A DNA stretch of 20,266 nt from Desulfobacteraceae bacterium (GTDB lineage Bacteria > Desulfobacterota > Desulfobacteria > Desulfobacterales > Desulfobacteraceae): NCBI GenBank assembly GCA_003354055.1, contig PIVQ01000057.1:1-20266 (forward strand), in the 5' to 3' direction. Under the pieces are notes generated by a model. That model searched no databases and was not told where the DNA came from. It was given only the letters and a program-made list of their open reading frames with translations. The translations under genes and the position numbers were made by a program. Shown piece by piece: positions 6,920-14,217 of the stretch; the first letter of the stretch is position 1; every line of letters starts with the position of its first letter.

Positions 6920-7841
6920 GCTTTAAAACCTTTTCTAAAAAGTAGTTATATGTTTTTTTAATTCCTTGTTCCAGAGAATATGAAGGTGTCCATTCAAAGT
7001 GCGATAACTTTTCAACACTCACTATCTTTCTTTTCATGCCAGTTGGTTTAGATAGATCAAATTTAAACTCTCCTTTAAAACCAACAATTTTAGCAATCGC
7101 TTCATAATACTCTTTAATTGAGTAATCATGACCGAGTCCTACATTCAAGTATGTGGGTAACTTTTCGAGTTTATCTAAACTAAAACCAATAAATGTAGCG
7201 AGGTCTTCAGCGAACATAAATTCTCGCCTTGCTGTTCCATCCCCCCAAATTTCAACAATTTGATCACTATTCTCTTTGGCAAGGTGAATTTTCCTAATTA
7301 CTGCTGGAATCATATGAGAATGCTTGGGGTCAAATTTATCAAACTTACCATACAAGTTACATGGAATAAGCGTCTTATAGTGAAAGCTATCATCTCCTTT
7401 TGAAATATATTCACATAGTTTGGCCACAGCAATTTTTGCAATGGCATATCCTTCATTGGTTGGTTCTAATTCTCCTTTTAAAATCATCTCTTCAGATATA
7501 GTCTCTTCAATGTTTCTAGGATACATACATGAACTGCCAAGGTTCAAAAGCTTTTTTACACCCAATTTATGAGAAGCTTGAACAACATTTTTTCCCACAT
7601 CTAAATTTTTGACTAAAAAATCTACTGGATTTTTAATATTGGCCTGAATCCCTCCAACTAACCCTGCGCAATGAATGACAAGGTCTGGTGAATATTTCTT
7701 AATATAAGAATAGACATTATCATAATTTAAGAGGTCCAATTCTTTGGATGTTGGGCACCATAGATCATTCTCTTTAATGATATCGTTTTCTTTCAGATTA
7801 CTTCCAACCATGCCGGAAGTGCCCGTTATTAAAATTTTCAT
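6912..7841 (-). CDS. Fcl/ColC-type GDP-4-keto-6-deoxysugar 3,5-epimerase/4-reductase
   Basis: The 309-residue protein is a short-chain dehydrogenase (extended SDR) of the GDP-L-fucose synthase type. The NADP(H) motif GTSGMVG is at 7-13. The catalytic Ser is in LGSSCMYP (101-108, with C105 as the likely epimerisation base), Tyr132 and Lys136 lie in GYAIAKIA, and His176 (KHSHMIP) is the second epimerisation residue. EPTNE (126-130) and NLYG (162-165) are typical of Fcl. In fucose pathways it converts GDP-4-keto-6-deoxymannose to GDP-L-fucose. ColC, a close homologue, acts after ColD and yields GDP-L-colitose. Because this gene sits between gmd and a ColD-type gene, six bases from the former and overlapping the latter, either activity is possible. 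I therefore withhold a symbol. The SDR class is firm; the substrate is not. Confidence 0.88.
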   Translation of the reverse strand: MKILITGTSGMVGSNLKENDIIKENDLWCPTSKELDLLNYDNVYSYIKKYSPDLVIHCAGLVGGIQANIKNPVDFLVKNLDVGKNVVQASHKLGVKKLLNLGSSCMYPRNIEETISEEMILKGELEPTNEGYAIAKIAVAKLCEYISKGDDSFHYKTLIPCNLYGKFDKFDPKHSHMIPAVIRKIHLAKENSDQIVEIWGDGTARREFMFAEDLATFIGFSLDKLEKLPTYLNVGLGHDYSIKEYYEAIAKIVGFKGEFKFDLSKPTGMKRKIVSVEKLSHFEWTPSYSLEQGIKKTYNYFLEKVLKHD

Positions 7842-7847
7842 ATAAAT

Positions 7848-8966
7848 CTACTCAAAATAGTTTTTAATTTTATATCCGCCATCTTTCAAATAATGATCTT
7901 TTTGCATTTCATGAAGATCACTGACCATCATCTCTTCAATTAGCCCTTTTAAATCATACTTTAATTCCCAGCCAAGTTTTTCTTTTGCTTTTGTTGGGTC
8001 ACCCATTAAAAATTCGACTTCGGTTGGTCGAAAATAGATGGGGTCAACGGAAACAACCCTTTGGCCAATTTCGACCTGATATTTTGAATTGCTGCATGAC
8101 TTTACAAATGCTTCTTCTTTAATGCCCTCTCCCTTAAATTCAAGTTCAATTCCGACATGTTTAAATGATTCAATAACAAAATCCCTAACAGTTGTTGCTA
8201 CACCGGTTGCGATAACAAAATCTTCAGGTTCATCTTGTTGTAGCATTAACCACATGGCTTCAATAAAATCTTTTGCGTGCCCCCAATCTCTTTTAGCATC
8301 CATATTTCCAAGATAAACTTGATTTTGCAATCCCAATGCAATTTTTGAAACTGCTCTTGTAATCTTCCTCGTTACAAAAGTTTCCCCGCGGATTGGACTC
8401 TCATGATTAAATAAAATTCCATTACATGCATACATTCCATATGCTTCGCGGTAATTAACAGTTATCCAGTAGCCATATAGCTTTGCTGCGGCATATGGAC
8501 TCCTTGGGTAAAATGGTGTTTTTTCAGATTGAGGAACCTCCTGGACAAGTCCATATAATTCACTGGTACTTGCTTGATAAATCCTTGTCTTTTTTTCAAG
8601 TTTTAAAAGTCTAATCGCTTCTAAAAGTCTCAAAATTCCAATTCCATCGGCATTCGCGGTGTATTCCGGGGAATCGAACGAAACTTGTACATGTGACTGC
8701 GCTGCAAGGTTATATATTTCATCTGGTTGAATTTCTTGAATTAGCCTAATGAGATTAGTTGAATCAGTCATATCCCCAAAATGTAGATGAAATTTCAAAT
8801 CATCTTCGTGAATATCATGATAGAGGTGATCGATCCTATCGGTATTGAACAGCGAAGTCCGTCTTTTCATACCGTGAACGATATATCCCTTATTCAATAG
8901 GAATTCAGCTAAATATGCTCCATCTTGTCCTGTAATCCCAGTAATTAGTGCTACTTTATTCATCAT
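7848..8966 (-). CDS. gmd: GDP-mannose 4,6-dehydratase
   Basis: This 372-residue protein, of usual length for the family, converts GDP-D-mannose to GDP-4-keto-6-deoxy-D-mannose. That product is the branch point for fucose, colitose, rhamnose and perosamine. The NADP motif GITGQDG is at 10-16, followed by [15 protein letters not shown], which is characteristic of GMD. Catalytic residues are visible as T134 and E136 (QASTSELYG) and Tyr158/Lys162 ([12 protein letters not shown]). [16 protein letters not shown] (187-202) is the family's conserved loop. The start could be ATG 8966 or the adjacent ATG 8963; AGGA sits four and seven bases upstream respectively, so 8963 has slightly better spacing. 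It is first in a tight - strand operon with the Fcl/ColC-type and ColD-type genes. GDP-mannose supply genes are not in the window. Confidence 0.96.
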   Translation of the reverse strand: MMNKVALITGITGQDGAYLAEFLLNKGYIVHGMKRRTSLFNTDRIDHLYHDIHEDDLKFHLHFGDMTDSTNLIRLIQEIQPDEIYNLAAQSHVQVSFDSPEYTANADGIGILRLLEAIRLLKLEKKTRIYQASTSELYGLVQEVPQSEKTPFYPRSPYAAAKLYGYWITVNYREAYGMYACNGILFNHESPIRGETFVTRKITRAVSKIALGLQNQVYLGNMDAKRDWGHAKDFIEAMWLMLQQDEPEDFVIATGVATTVRDFVIESFKHVGIELEFKGEGIKEEAFVKSCSNSKYQVEIGQRVVSVDPIYFRPTEVEFLMGDPTKAKEKLGWELKYDLKGLIEEMMVSDLHEMQKDHYLKDGGYKIKNYFE

Positions 8967-9121
8967 CGTTTCCTATATTATTTAATATTTTTGTGTAGAT
9001 TACATCAATTTACACATATTCTCAAAATATTTTATATGGTTGAATAATAAAGGCGGATTTTATAAATCCAACACAAAATTTATAAAGAAAATAACCCATG
9101 ACACCCTGAAACAGTACCCGG

Positions 9122-9168
9122 TCAACTTAAGCCGACATAGTCAGCCGGGCTTATCGGTTGATTTTTTT
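9122..9168 (+). terminator. intrinsic terminator-like hairpin upstream of pqiA
   Basis: TCAAC (9122-9126) pairs with GTTGA (9157-9161), and inside it TAAGCC (9128-9133) pairs with GGCTTA (9148-9153). A run of seven T follows at 9162-9168. The orientation is for + strand transcription, but no + strand gene lies upstream: gmd diverges from here. It is either a leftover terminator of a gene lost or displaced at the island boundary, an attenuator in a long pqi leader, or a roadblock to stray transcription into pqiA. Confidence 0.6.
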
Positions 9169-9198
9169 AAGGGGCTATACTAACATTTCAGCAATCGT

Positions 9199-9226
9199 AC
9201 CGTTGTGCATGAACCGTTGCACATGA
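9199..9226. repeat. 14-bp imperfect tandem repeat with embedded inverted repeat, upstream of pqiA
   Basis: ACCGTTGTGCATGA (9199-9212) is followed at once by ACCGTTGCACATGA (9213-9226), matching at 12 of 14 positions. The two differences (TG against CA) also create an inverted repeat, TGTGCA (9204-9209) and TGCACA (9218-9223). It ends 22 bases before the pqiA ATG, so it could be a regulator operator or a leader RNA hairpin. Confidence 0.5.
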
Positions 9227-9248
9227 AAAAATGTAGGAAAAAAGTAAA

Positions 9249-10487
9249 ATGTTACCTATTGTCTGTCATGACTGTGATCGTTATTTATTCAAACCGGAAA
9301 TGAAATCGGGTACAATAGCTTACTGCGACCGCTGCAACGCAAGGTTGTTGCGGCATGAAGAGGATACCCTGGGCAAAACACTGGCATTGGCAATTACCTG
9401 TTTCATCCTCTTTATTATTGCCAATGCCTATCCCTTTCTGATCATGCGTATTGAAGGCATCGAGCAGCAGACAAATATGATTACCGGTATTCTGGAGTTG
9501 TTTGGCCAGGGCATGCCGGCACTGGCAGCTCTGGTTTTGTGCACGGCCATGCTGTTCCCCCTTTTACAGATTTCCGGGATGATTTACCTGCTGCTGCCCA
9601 TGAAACTTAAGCGCATTCCCTGGAAGGCTGCTGCGGTTTACAGAACCATGTGTCATCTAAAACCCTGGGGGATGATGGAAGTCTATATGGTGGGGATTCT
9701 CATCTCAATGGTCAAACTGGTGAAAATGGCCACCATTATTCCGGGCCTGGCAGCTGTGGCGTTTATGGCCTTAATCTGCCTGCTCACGGCAGCCATGGCC
9801 GGCCTGAATCCGGATCATGTCTGGCGGAAACTGCCTCCCAAGCCGGGCCGTCTGCCTGAAGTTCTGCCCGAAGGTACACAAATGATTACCTGCCACACCT
9901 GTGGAATGGTCTGCCGGCAACCTGCCGGTACCCATGATTCTCTCTGTCCCAGGTGCGGAACATCGCTTCACTTCAGGAAGACGGATAGTCTTAGAAGGAC
10001 GTGGGCATTGATCATTGCGGCGTGTATTTTGTATTTCCCGGCCAATATTCTGCCCATCACCAGGTTAAACGCCTTTGGGAAGGAACAGGCCGATACGATA
10101 ATGAGCGGGGTTATTTATTTTATGTTTTCAGGATCCTGGCACATTGCCTTGATTATTTTTGTTGCCAGTGTTGTGGTGCCGCTCATGAAAATATTTACGT
10201 TGATCTACCTGCTGGTCTCGGTCTGGAAACGATCGTCTTTTCGACCTGAAGAACGTACCCGCCTTTATCGGATCACCGAGGTTGTGGGGCGGTGGTCCAT
10301 GGTAGATGTCTATGTGGTGACAATTCTGGTGGCCATGGTTAAAATGGGGCATCTGGCCTCCATGGAAGCAGGACCGGGGGCTATCTTTTTTGCAGGTGTT
10401 GTGGTCATCACTATGTTTGCAGCTGAAAGTTTTGATCCGCGTCTGATCTGGGATGCAATGGAGGATTCATATGACCGAAGTCAATAA
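9249..10487 (+). CDS. pqiA: PqiA/LetA-family inner-membrane protein
   Basis: This 412-residue protein, close to E. coli PqiA in size, is the polytopic membrane partner of an MCE lipid-transport system that moves phospholipids between inner and outer membranes. It is a tandem duplication. Each half has a zinc-ribbon (C6, C9, C26, C29; then C215, C218, C233, C236) followed by four hydrophobic segments, about 45-66, 90-117, 142-160, 165-185 and 252-272, 295-325, 350-370, 377-392. The repeated signature MxxVYxVxILxxMVKMxxxA appears in both halves (142-161 and 351-370). ATG 9249 has AGGA about ten bases upstream. The gene overlaps pqiB by 17 bases, and pqiB then overlaps pqiC, so the three form one operon. 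In enterobacteria the locus responds to paraquat (SoxRS); no SoxS-type site is claimed here. Confidence 0.93.
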   Translation: MLPIVCHDCDRYLFKPEMKSGTIAYCDRCNARLLRHEEDTLGKTLALAITCFILFIIANAYPFLIMRIEGIEQQTNMITGILELFGQGMPALAALVLCTAMLFPLLQISGMIYLLLPMKLKRIPWKAAAVYRTMCHLKPWGMMEVYMVGILISMVKLVKMATIIPGLAAVAFMALICLLTAAMAGLNPDHVWRKLPPKPGRLPEVLPEGTQMITCHTCGMVCRQPAGTHDSLCPRCGTSLHFRKTDSLRRTWALIIAACILYFPANILPITRLNAFGKEQADTIMSGVIYFMFSGSWHIALIIFVASVVVPLMKIFTLIYLLVSVWKRSSFRPEERTRLYRITEVVGRWSMVDVYVVTILVAMVKMGHLASMEAGPGAIFFAGVVVITMFAAESFDPRLIWDAMEDSYDRSQ

Positions 10488-12144
10488 GCCTGAAACCGGC
10501 CTGTCCGGTGGTTTGCCAAGTGCCGTTATCCGTGAAAAAAAAGGATTTTCCCTGATCTGGGTGGTTCCCATTGTGGCCGTCATTATTGCCGCGGTACTGG
10601 TATACAAGGCTGTCTCGGAAAAAGGCCCTGTTGTAACCATTACCTTTGAGTCGGCATCAGGGCTTGAGGCCGGCAAAACAAAGATCCGGTATAAGGATGT
10701 GGATATTGGGGAGGTCGAAACCATCACCGTAAGCGAGGACCTGACAGGTGTTGTGGTCAAGGCAAGTCTGGGTAAGGGGGCAATGACGTATTTAACGGAA
10801 AAAACCCGTTTCTGGATTGTAAAGCCACGGGTTTCCGGCGGGTCTGTCAGTGGATTGGGGACCTTGTTCTCCGGCAGTTATATTGCCATAGATCCGGACA
10901 CCGAGGGCAGTCCGCAATTGGAGTTTAAAGGCTTGGAAGTACCGCCGGTGGTCATGTCCGGTAAACCGGGCCGTCACTTCCGCCTGAGGACATCAAAAAT
11001 GGGCTCCCTTGAAACAGGATCCCCTGTTTATTTCCAGGGCATCAAGGTCGGCCAGGTCGTTGGATATGAACTGGCAGAGCACGAAGATATCGTCGATGTC
11101 CGGGTGTTCATAGAGTCCCCCCATGACCGGCGGGTTCTTGAGACCACCCGTTTCTGGTTCTCCAGCGGCGTGGATGTGGATCTGGATGCAGACGGGATGC
11201 GCATCAACACTCCGTCTTTTGTTTCATTTCTCATCGGCGGTCTTGTCTTTGCCAATCCCGAAAGTTTACCCAAGGGGGATGCGGCGGATGAGGATACGTT
11301 GTTTTCGTTATTTGATTCCTATGAAGAGGCGCTGGCCAGAAAGTATATGCGTAAAAATTATTATATCCTTAAGTTTGACCAGTCTGTTCGGGGACTTGAT
11401 GTGGGTGCGCCTGTTGAGTTCAGGGGATTTGCCGTGGGGAAGGTTGTGGATATATCCATTGAGGCCAATTGGGACACAAATGAGGTGAGAATGCCTGTAA
11501 AAATAGCCATAGAGCCGGAACGCACCGCCAAATTGATCGACGAGAAAAAAGTACCGGAAGACATTATGGAAATACTGGTGAAAATGGGACTGCGGGCCCA
11601 GCTGAATATCGGCAGCCTCGTCTCCGGAAAATTATACGTGGCGCTGGACTTTTTCCCCCATGCCGAGCCGGTATCTGTTCAAAAAAGTGACGGGTTACCC
11701 GAGATCCCCACCATTCCGTCTTCCATGGATCAATTGTCACGTAACCTTAACGCCTTTTTGAATAAAATCGAAAAATTGCCCCTGGATGAAATTTCTGCGG
11801 CTACGCTCAGCACCATTCGAAGCATTGAAAAGACAAGTGACAGCTTCAATGAAACAGCCCAAAGCGTCACCAGCATGGTTTCCTCGGATGAGATAAAGTC
11901 GGCAATCACCAATCTGAATAAGAGCCTGGCTGATGTGAGAGGCCTGGTTGAACAGCTTGAAAAAGAACTGCCCGAAACACTTGACGGTATCCAGAAAACA
12001 ACGGCCCCGGATTCTGTCGTCATCTTTGAACTGAGACGGACGTTAAAGGAATTTGCCAAAGCAGCCCAAAGTGTAGGGGACCTGGCAGATCATCTGGAAC
12101 GCCATCCTGAATCACTCCTTCAGGGAAAGGGAAAGAACGAATAA
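10471..12144 (+). CDS. pqiB: PqiB-type MCE-domain lipid-transport protein
   Basis: The protein has 557 residues when started at ATG 10471, which has GGAGG (10460-10464) six bases upstream. An ATG at 10453 would add six residues but lacks such a site. After a single N-terminal membrane anchor (about 27-46, WVVPIVAVIIAAVLVY) come three MCE domains, roughly 53-142, 168-262 and 297-396. Each carries the LxxGxxVxxxGxxVGxV-type core (EAGKTKIRYKDVDIGEV, ETGSPVYFQGIKVGQV, DVGAPVEFRGFAVGKV). A helical C-terminal part (about 415-545) is expected to form the needle-like coiled-coil barrel. Three MCE domains plus the helical tail match PqiB, about 546 residues in E. coli, rather than seven-domain LetB/YebT. 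In PqiB the hexamer spans the periplasm and passes lipids. The operon context with PqiA and PqiC supports the call strongly. Confidence 0.93.
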   Translation: MTEVNKPETGLSGGLPSAVIREKKGFSLIWVVPIVAVIIAAVLVYKAVSEKGPVVTITFESASGLEAGKTKIRYKDVDIGEVETITVSEDLTGVVVKASLGKGAMTYLTEKTRFWIVKPRVSGGSVSGLGTLFSGSYIAIDPDTEGSPQLEFKGLEVPPVVMSGKPGRHFRLRTSKMGSLETGSPVYFQGIKVGQVVGYELAEHEDIVDVRVFIESPHDRRVLETTRFWFSSGVDVDLDADGMRINTPSFVSFLIGGLVFANPESLPKGDAADEDTLFSLFDSYEEALARKYMRKNYYILKFDQSVRGLDVGAPVEFRGFAVGKVVDISIEANWDTNEVRMPVKIAIEPERTAKLIDEKKVPEDIMEILVKMGLRAQLNIGSLVSGKLYVALDFFPHAEPVSVQKSDGLPEIPTIPSSMDQLSRNLNAFLNKIEKLPLDEISAATLSTIRSIEKTSDSFNETAQSVTSMVSSDEIKSAITNLNKSLADVRGLVEQLEKELPETLDGIQKTTAPDSVVIFELRRTLKEFAKAAQSVGDLADHLERHPESLLQGKGKNE

Positions 12145-12752
12145 TGAATAAGATCCTGTTCAGACACCTGCAGTATTTTGGAATATTTTTAGGATTCCTG
12201 ATGATGACCGGATGTATCGGGGGCACAAGCCAGCCCTCTGTTTACTATGTGCTGAATGCATCCGATACCGATGCCAGGTACTCGGTCCCGGGTCTGGATC
12301 TTGGCGTGGGGCCGGTGACGCTGCCGGGGATCCTGGACCGTCCCCAGATTGTCAGCCGGCAGGGGGGTAACAACTTGGTGGTCAACGAGTTTCACCGGTG
12401 GGCAGATGCCCTGGACACGCAGGTTACCCTGGTTCTCGCCGAAAATCTGGCCACGGGCTTAAGCACGATAAATATCAAGACCTACCCCTGGGAACGGCCA
12501 TTTGCCCCGGCGTATCAGTTATATGTTGACGTGAGACGGTTTGACGGTACTCCGGGGGACGGAGTCTACCTTCAGGCCATGTGGTGGCTGGTTAAAACCG
12601 ATGATGACACACCGATACTGACAAGGCGGTCATCCCTGCTGATTCCAACCAAAGATAACAGTATGGCTGCATATGTGGCCGCCCAGAACGAGGCGCTGAA
12701 AAAGCTGAGCCAAGACATTGCAACAGGTATTTCCGAGACCTTAATACCGTAA
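12144..12752 (+). CDS. pqiC: PqiC-type ABC-transport auxiliary lipoprotein
   Basis: This 202-residue protein begins with a lipoprotein signal peptide: MNKILFRHLQ, a hydrophobic stretch, then the lipobox MTGC with the lipidated Cys at 24. Ile-Gly follows the Cys rather than Asp, so the mature protein should go to the outer membrane by the enterobacterial rule. The mature part (SVYYVLNA, then LGVGPVTLPGILDRPQIVSR, about 52-71, and NEFHRWADALD, 82-92) is typical of the PqiC/YmbA family, which docks the PqiB tunnel at the outer membrane. Its ATG overlaps the pqiB stop by one base (TAATG). It is the last gene of the operon and ends 16 bases from the converging exonuclease gene, with no clear terminator between them. 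Confidence 0.9.
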   Translation: MNKILFRHLQYFGIFLGFLMMTGCIGGTSQPSVYYVLNASDTDARYSVPGLDLGVGPVTLPGILDRPQIVSRQGGNNLVVNEFHRWADALDTQVTLVLAENLATGLSTINIKTYPWERPFAPAYQLYVDVRRFDGTPGDGVYLQAMWWLVKTDDDTPILTRRSSLLIPTKDNSMAAYVAAQNEALKKLSQDIATGISETLIP

Positions 12753-12768
12753 GCCGAGTGGTTGAACG

Positions 12769-13272
12769 TCAGGCTGTTTTGATTTTTGTTCGGGCAAAGG
12801 TCTCCTGAACAATAAATGCATCTACACTGGCTCTGTGGCGAGCCAGGTTCAGAGAGCGTATCACTTTTTCTTTTGTAGTATGCCAGATCTCCATCTGTGG
12901 TTCGGTCAGGATCCGTTCCAGGGAACTGACGTTAAAGGTCTGGCGGACCCCGGCTTCCGCAAACAGCCGGGTGATCCAGGGTTTGTCCACGGCCCATCCG
13001 TCCGTATATACGGTACAGCCATCCAAAAGGCGGTTCAGGTCCAGGGCCACCTCAACCAATGGTTTTCCGTGGGTGGCCAGGATGTCCCGGGTGATGCAAT
13101 GGGTTTTTTCCGCAGCCCTGTCCCAGTGAGTCCATTCCTGTGAGGGGAGGATCAGGCTGCAGTAACGGGTGTCCGCTTCCAGAGCCAGGCCGATCTCAAT
13201 GGGATAGGACCGGCTGCCGAATCCTGAAGCTTCCACATCTACGATATAGGGCCTGTCTATTTTTCCATTCAT
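12769..13272 (-). CDS. DEDDh-type 3'-5' exonuclease domain protein
   Basis: This 167-residue protein is a stand-alone RNase H-fold exonuclease of the DnaQ-like group. Motif I is YIVDVEASG with D12 and E14. Motif II is in VYTDGWAVDKPW, where D91 or D96 would be the metal ligand. Motif III is HRASVDA, with H146 and D151 five residues apart, which marks the DEDDh class. It contains no polymerase or UvrC-like parts, so a nuclease acting on DNA ends or RNA is likely, but the substrate cannot be told. The start at ATG 13272 lacks a good ribosome-binding sequence (GGAAAG is over 13 bases away), yet family alignment leaves little room for another. It is divergent from the QueG-like gene and convergent with pqiC, so it appears to be a single-gene unit. 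Confidence 0.8.
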   Translation of the reverse strand: MNGKIDRPYIVDVEASGFGSRSYPIEIGLALEADTRYCSLILPSQEWTHWDRAAEKTHCITRDILATHGKPLVEVALDLNRLLDGCTVYTDGWAVDKPWITRLFAEAGVRQTFNVSSLERILTEPQMEIWHTTKEKVIRSLNLARHRASVDAFIVQETFARTKIKTA

Positions 13273-13303
13273 GGCGAAAATTTAAGCTTTCCTGTGAGTT
13301 TTG

Positions 13304-13309
13304 TATACT
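13304..13309 (+). promoter_or_regulatory. possible -10 element for the QueG-like/aldehyde dehydrogenase pair
   Basis: TATACT (13304-13309) is a good -10 hexamer about 70 bases upstream of the ATG at 13376. The only -35-like word at 17-base spacing is TTTAAG (13281-13286), a weak match. The 103-base gap between the divergent genes is the only place for both promoters, which supports a promoter here in general rather than this exact site. Confidence 0.3.
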
Positions 13310-13375
13310 ATATCATTATTTGTCAGGTCAGTGAATAAAGCGAATAATAAATTTTTAAATAATGGTAGGAAATCA

Positions 13376-14188
13376 ATGACAGAAAAAGAGACATTGGGCC
13401 GGGAAATCATTTCCAAGGCTTTGGAATACGGCGCATCCCTTGCAGGCATCGTTAATATCGAAGAGTTGAAAAAGACCCCCTCCCATACCATTGCCGGTAA
13501 AATGGTGGAATATACCGGCGTGGGTACCAAGGAGACCATAGACAAGTCCACACGGGGGCATGCCCAGTGGGAGGAACGCGCAAAGTCCGCCGTGGTCATT
13601 GCCGTAGAACACCCTGAAGAAGACCCTGAAATGGATTATTGGGTGCAGGGCTTAAGTGGCGGTACCTGGGGAAATGCAAAGCTGATTTCCGTATTTTCCC
13701 GCCTGGCCGACTGGGTGGAAAAAGAAAAAGATATCATCGGCATGAAGATCGCCTACCATATTGAGCAGGGCGGGGTATTTATGAAGGATGCCGCCGTACT
13801 GGCCGGTCTTGGCTGTATCGGGAAGAACAATATCCTGCTTACACCTGAGTTCGGCCCCAGAGTTAGGCTGCGCGTGATGCTTCTGGATGCGGATTTGCCC
13901 TCCACGGGAATGGCTGCCTATGATCCCTGCGAGGACTGCGAGCAGTTCTGTAAAAAGGCCTGTCCCCAGGGGGCCATGGGAAGAACCGTTTATACGGCGC
14001 AGGAAATGGGCCAGGACATCCTGCCCGGCCGGAACGGGACCTATAACAGAAAGCAGTGTAACAAGCAGATGGAAAAGGATATTGACAACGGGAAAGATGT
14101 CCCCGTCCCGGATACGGATAAAATTGGTAATGAGGTTCGGTTCTGCAGACGGTGCGAATTTGCCTGCCCTGTTGGGAACGCCGGATAG
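13376..14188 (+). CDS. short QueG-like 4Fe-4S double-cluster protein
   Basis: Started at ATG 13376 (TAGGA six bases upstream) the protein has 270 residues. A longer reading from 13301 would add 25 residues but has no ribosome site. The core KDAAVLAGLGCIGKNNILLTPEFG (137-160; key part AGLGCIGKNN) and the Cys clusters CEDCEQFCKKACP (C185, C188, C192, C196) and CRRCEFACP (C257, C260, C264), with C228 a candidate fourth ligand, match epoxyqueuosine reductase and its relatives, which hold two 4Fe-4S clusters. True QueG, as I recall, is about 370-380 residues with a C-terminal HEAT region, which is absent here. The upstream half is also modified. It is therefore safer to call it a QueG-like redox protein of unknown substrate. 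It is 29 bases from the aldehyde dehydrogenase gene and is probably cotranscribed. Confidence 0.75.
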   Translation: MTEKETLGREIISKALEYGASLAGIVNIEELKKTPSHTIAGKMVEYTGVGTKETIDKSTRGHAQWEERAKSAVVIAVEHPEEDPEMDYWVQGLSGGTWGNAKLISVFSRLADWVEKEKDIIGMKIAYHIEQGGVFMKDAAVLAGLGCIGKNNILLTPEFGPRVRLRVMLLDADLPSTGMAAYDPCEDCEQFCKKACPQGAMGRTVYTAQEMGQDILPGRNGTYNRKQCNKQMEKDIDNGKDVPVPDTDKIGNEVRFCRRCEFACPVGNAG

Positions 14189-14217
14189 GACCAAAAGACA
14201 GCCTAAGGGAGAGTGCT

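Larger units (their letters stand above)
8967..9248. other. divergent intergenic region at the composition boundary
   Basis: This 282-base gap separates the AT-rich gmd operon (- strand) from the GC-richer pqi operon (+ strand). Its left half is AT-rich and should hold the gmd promoter; TATAAA-like words are abundant but no unique -35/-10 pair stands out. It contains TGTGTA (8992-8997) / TACACA (9011-9016) and the small palindrome GGATTT (9055-9060) / AAATCC (9064-9069). The right half holds a terminator-like hairpin, a TATACT word (9176-9181) that could be a -10 box, and a repeat pair, listed separately where supported. Confidence 0.6.

Noticed and set aside
10137..10155. TGGCAC followed by TTGCC as a second sigma-54 promoter
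   Set aside because: The GG and GC doublets are six bases apart, not ten, and it lies inside pqiA coding sequence.
12730..12795. Terminator between pqiC and the exonuclease gene
   Set aside because: T-rich sequence follows AGCC/GGCT, but the stem is only four pairs with a 16-base loop, too weak to call.
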